Of a DNA stretch of 64,000 bases, positions 62,036-64,000 are shown piece after piece. The stretch spans positions 2,108,001-2,172,000 of the forward strand of contig NZ_CP032744.1 in assembly GCF_003641145.1 (NCBI RefSeq), read 5' to 3'. The DNA comes from Lactiplantibacillus paraplantarum. GTDB taxonomy: Bacteria; Bacillota; Bacilli; Lactobacillales; Lactobacillaceae. How positions within the stretch are numbered: the stretch's first letter is position 1; every line of letters begins with the position of its first letter. Both the position numbers and the translations under genes were made by a program. The notes beneath the pieces were generated by a model that had not been told where the DNA came from, did no database searches, and was given only the letters and a program-made list of their open reading frames with translations.

Positions 62036-62341
62036 TTAATCGGGATGATCTAATAAGTAATCCATCATCTCAGCTGCTGGAATCTGCCAGCCGTTATGGG
62101 TATTCACATAATCAATAAAGCCACCCTGTTCAATATCCAAATCATGGCGATGCTTGGTTAAATATCGTGAGGCTCGTTCGGTTGATTTAGTTCCGTATTT
62201 ATACCTGGCCAAATCTTTAAGCTTCCAAGTACAAATACCACGCTGTGCTTGCTGCCATGCTTGGAACCTCTCGTATTCTTCTTCGCTAATGAATTGGAAT
62301 CCCTTTGGAGCCTCATGCCGAATCAATATCGTATCTGACAT
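62036..62341 (-). CDS. DUF771-type phage protein
   Basis: This 101-residue protein has ISEEEYERFQAWQQ and a domain with WKLKDLARYKYGTKSTERASRYL, resembling the DUF771 family found next to phage regulators. It has an HTH-like feel. AGGAGGTG precedes the ATG. Confidence 0.65.
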   Translation of the reverse strand: MSDTILIRHEAPKGFQFISEEEYERFQAWQQAQRGICTWKLKDLARYKYGTKSTERASRYLTKHRHDLDIEQGGFIDYVNTHNGWQIPAAEMMDYLLDHPD

Positions 62342-62352
62342 GTTCGCACCTC

Positions 62353-62523
62353 CTAATATGAAACTGACATAAGTTGGCTAGCTTGCTCGTTATACTCGGC
62401 CGTTACTGCTCGAAATTCAGCATCTAGTGCTTTATCGCTTAGTGCCTCAAACATTACTCTTGGTGTTTCTGGTTTAACCTTTGCTAGTGCATTGATTAAT
62501 GTAGTTCGTGATAGATGTGTCAT
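62353..62523 (-). CDS. Small phage protein, unknown
   Basis: This 56-residue frame (MTHLSRTTLINALAKVKPE...) is helical and soluble. GGAGGAAA precedes the ATG. It ends 12 bp before the DUF771-type gene. Confidence 0.6.
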   Translation of the reverse strand: MTHLSRTTLINALAKVKPETPRVMFEALSDKALDAEFRAVTAEYNEQASQLMSVSY

Positions 62524-62547
62524 TTTGTTTCCTCCGTTCTTTGAAAA

Positions 62548-62844
62548 TTAAATATTTGCTTTTAGTAACTCGAATATTCGACGCGCTTCATCAATGTTGC
62601 TCTCGTTAATTTGATATACGTTAGACACACCTAAATGGAACCTAATGATCGTTTTAACTGCGTCTGACAATGAATAAGCTTTTGGATTCTTACCGTACTT
62701 CTCGTTGACAAATTTCGAAATATCGTTTTTAAGCTCCATCCAAGCAGTGTTTCTTGCTTTGACTGGTGCTAGGCTTTTGGCGGCAATAGCTGCGTTTACC
62801 TCTGATTGGACCATTTCGTGCAATTGTTCTTGTGTGACTTCCAT
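62548..62844 (-). CDS. Early regulator-like protein, ORF6C-like
   Basis: This 98-residue protein has VKARNTAWMELKNDISKFVNEKYGKN, which resembles the ORF6C domain of phage antirepressors. AAGGAGGTG precedes the ATG, which overlaps the Cro stop. Second gene of the early operon. Assignment is tentative. Confidence 0.6.
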   Translation of the reverse strand: MEVTQEQLHEMVQSEVNAAIAAKSLAPVKARNTAWMELKNDISKFVNEKYGKNPKAYSLSDAVKTIIRFHLGVSNVYQINESNIDEARRIFELLKANI

Positions 62845-63050
62845 TACTCGATCACCTCCTTAGGTAACAGATCCTTGACATTAATTTCTAAAGCACTTGC
62901 CAACTTTATTGCCGTTCTAAGTCCAGGCGTTTTACTGGTATTTTCAATTCCACTAATTGTTGTTTGAGGAACTCCACTTAAATCGGATAATTTAGATTGT
63001 GTTAAACCTCTTTTATTGCGAAATTGGATTAATCGTTCTCTGGATGTCAT
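62844..63050 (-). CDS. Cro-like XRE regulator
   Basis: The 68-residue protein is almost entirely an HTH domain (LTQSKLSDLSGVPQTTISGIENTSKTPGL). It is the first gene of the early operon, divergent from the repressor, with operators between them; this is the Cro position. GAGGTG precedes the ATG. Confidence 0.87.
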   Translation of the reverse strand: MTSRERLIQFRNKRGLTQSKLSDLSGVPQTTISGIENTSKTPGLRTAIKLASALEINVKDLLPKEVIE

Positions 63051-63068
63051 TTTTTCACCTCATCTCTG

Positions 63069-63170
63069 TATACTCTTTAGAGTATATGCTCAATTGAATG
63101 TATTGTCTACTCATTTGAGTAACTTTATTTAAAAAAATAATGTTATGTTTGTCATATACTCATTTGGGTT
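63069..63170. promoter_or_regulatory. Lysis/lysogeny switch: three operators and the early promoter
   Basis: Three copies of a TACTCwTTwGAGTA-type inverted repeat are visible: 63069-63086 (TATACTCTTTAGAGTATA), 63108-63121 (TACTCATTTGAGTA) and 63157-63170 (TACTCATTTGGGTT). On the minus strand TAGACA lies 17 bp before TATACT (about 63079-63107). The first operator covers this -10 box and the second adjoins the -35 box. Repressor binding there should shut off the early genes. The repressor's own promoter is less clear. Confidence 0.8.
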
Positions 63171-63184
63171 AGGATGTGATATTT

Positions 63185-63421
63185 ATGGATAAAACTCATA
63201 GCACGTTCTTCAAAGAACGTCTTTACTCGTACATGAAAGAACAAAACATAACATTAAATCGTGTAGCAACACTATCAGGAATGGCAGCAACAACCCTCAG
63301 CAATATTGTGAACCGCGGCTCTGCACCCAGAATTGATACTATCTATAAAATTTGTAGTGGCCTTGGTATCAGCGTCCACGACTTCTTCGACTTTCCGCCC
63401 TACAACGAGGTGGAAGAATAA
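63185..63421 (+). CDS. CI-like repressor, XRE family
   Basis: This 78-residue protein consists of a HTH domain (NRVATLSGMAATTLSNIVNRGSAPRIDTIYKICSGLG) and little else, so it lacks the usual C-terminal cleavage/dimerisation domain. I chose the ATG at 63185, with GGATGTG upstream. It is the first plus-strand gene beside the operators. Its TAA overlaps the ATG of the next gene. Confidence 0.83.
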   Translation: MDKTHSTFFKERLYSYMKEQNITLNRVATLSGMAATTLSNIVNRGSAPRIDTIYKICSGLGISVHDFFDFPPYNEVEE

Positions 63422-64000
63422 TGGCAACGCTAAACGATTCAATTTATGGACACAACCAATTTTCGGCACATGCCAACTATAGTGCTACACTAAAGCAAGT
63501 GCAGAGTCTCATTAATAATCAAGAAGTTTTGAATGGGTTACGCACATTAACTTTGCAAAGCAACGCGTTGAGACAACTTTCCAGTATTGCCACGTCCACT
63601 AGGCCGGCAATGCTAGCTTCAAGCAACGCGTTGAAACAGCTTTCCAGTATTGCTGCATCCACTAGGCCGGCAATACTAGCTTCAAGCAACGCGTTGAAAC
63701 AGCTTTCCAGTATTGCCGCATCCACTAGGCCGGCAATGTTAGCTTCAAGCAACACGTTGAAACAGCTTTCCAGTATTGCCATGTCCGCTAATGTAACGGC
63801 AAATACCTTAAACGCACAAATTCAAAATGTTACTGCAATGGATCTAAGAACAGGTGCCAAATTCAACACTATAATTAATCAATTAGGGCTTAAAAACGTT
63901 AAAAAAACGCAGATAGAAATTAAAAACATGGCACAATTATTTGGACCGGAAGTAGTTGAAGGCATCCTTCACTCCATTAATGAATCTACGCCTGAAGTCG
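63421..64000 (+). CDS. Repeat-containing protein co-transcribed with the repressor (partial)
   Basis: The frame starts at ATG 63421 (overlapping the repressor TAA) and is still open at the window edge, giving at least 193 residues. Residues about 47-115 are four copies of a 21-residue repeat of the form SNALKQLSSIAASTRPA.LAS. After the repeats comes a lysine- and asparagine-rich helical region. No family recognised. Position suggests expression in the lysogen, so superinfection immunity or switch control are possible roles. Confidence 0.75.
   Translation, partial: MATLNDSIYGHNQFSAHANYSATLKQVQSLINNQEVLNGLRTLTLQSNALRQLSSIATSTRPAMLASSNALKQLSSIAASTRPAILASSNALKQLSSIAASTRPAMLASSNTLKQLSSIAMSANVTANTLNAQIQNVTAMDLRTGAKFNTIINQLGLKNVKKTQIEIKNMAQLFGPEVVEGILHSINESTPEV
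63559..63780 (+). repeat. 63-bp in-frame tandem repeats
   Basis: AGCAACGCGTTG recurs at 63559, 63622, 63685 and (with one change) 63748. The copies differ at only a few positions and keep the reading frame, which points to recent expansion by slippage or recombination. Confidence 0.9.

Noticed and set aside
63559..63780. Possible CRISPR array
   Set aside because: The 63-bp units are contiguous, keep the reading frame and have no unique spacers, so they are coding tandem repeats.

Overview
The window looks like a chromosome segment of a Lactiplantibacillus plantarum-group lactic acid bacterium carrying most of an integrated siphovirus-type prophage. This assignment is an inference. It rests on the gene content and order (atpB-atpE-atpF, uracil permease with a PyrR leader, upp, glyA, ywlC, prmC, prfA, tdk, then divergent murT-gatD), strong AGGAGG-type ribosome binding sites, moderate GC, and a cos/pac siphophage gene order typical of lactobacilli.

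Chromosome, 1 to about 23.0 kb: F-ATPase genes (atpF cut by the window edge); pyrP behind a PyrR-type attenuator; a likely co-transcribed upp/glyA/ywlC/prmC/prfA/tdk group on the minus strand; a 430-bp non-coding element with heavy internal base pairing between ywlC and prmC; murT-gatD (lipid II amidation) on the plus strand; mannose-6-phosphate isomerase; a beta-lactamase-fold serine hydrolase; branched-chain aminotransferase; a lipoprotein with a heterodimeric ABC exporter; a YxeA-family protein; and a lipoprotein polysaccharide deacetylase.

Prophage, from somewhere between 23.06 and 25.2 kb to past the right edge. All phage genes except the repressor and the gene after it are on the minus strand, so the phage map reads right to left. 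The order is: repressor/Cro switch with three operators (63.0-63.4 kb); early regulators; RecT and a PD-(D/E)XK nuclease; a DnaD-type replication protein; an antirepressor broken by an in-frame TAG; RusA; an ArpU-type late regulator; an array of one tRNA-Trp and four tRNA-like stem structures; a terminator-bounded cassette that reads as a type II Thoeris defence system (membrane-macro ThsA plus TIR-like ThsB); terminase, portal, a Prp-type protease, head, tail (with a programmed -1 frameshift), tape measure, a 1738-residue tail fibre, and a holin/GH25 endolysin lysis cassette. Left of the lysis genes lie a LysM remnant of a second lysin, a probable plus-strand small RNA and a two-gene AT-rich membrane-protein cassette with its own promoter and terminator.

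Three systems deserve most attention. The first is the Thoeris cassette carried as phage cargo. The second is the Prp protease with matching xLQxFA cleavage-like motifs at the N-termini of the scaffold and the major tail protein. The third is the tRNA/tRNA-like array. No integrase or attachment site could be located: the integrase end of the prophage is outside the window.
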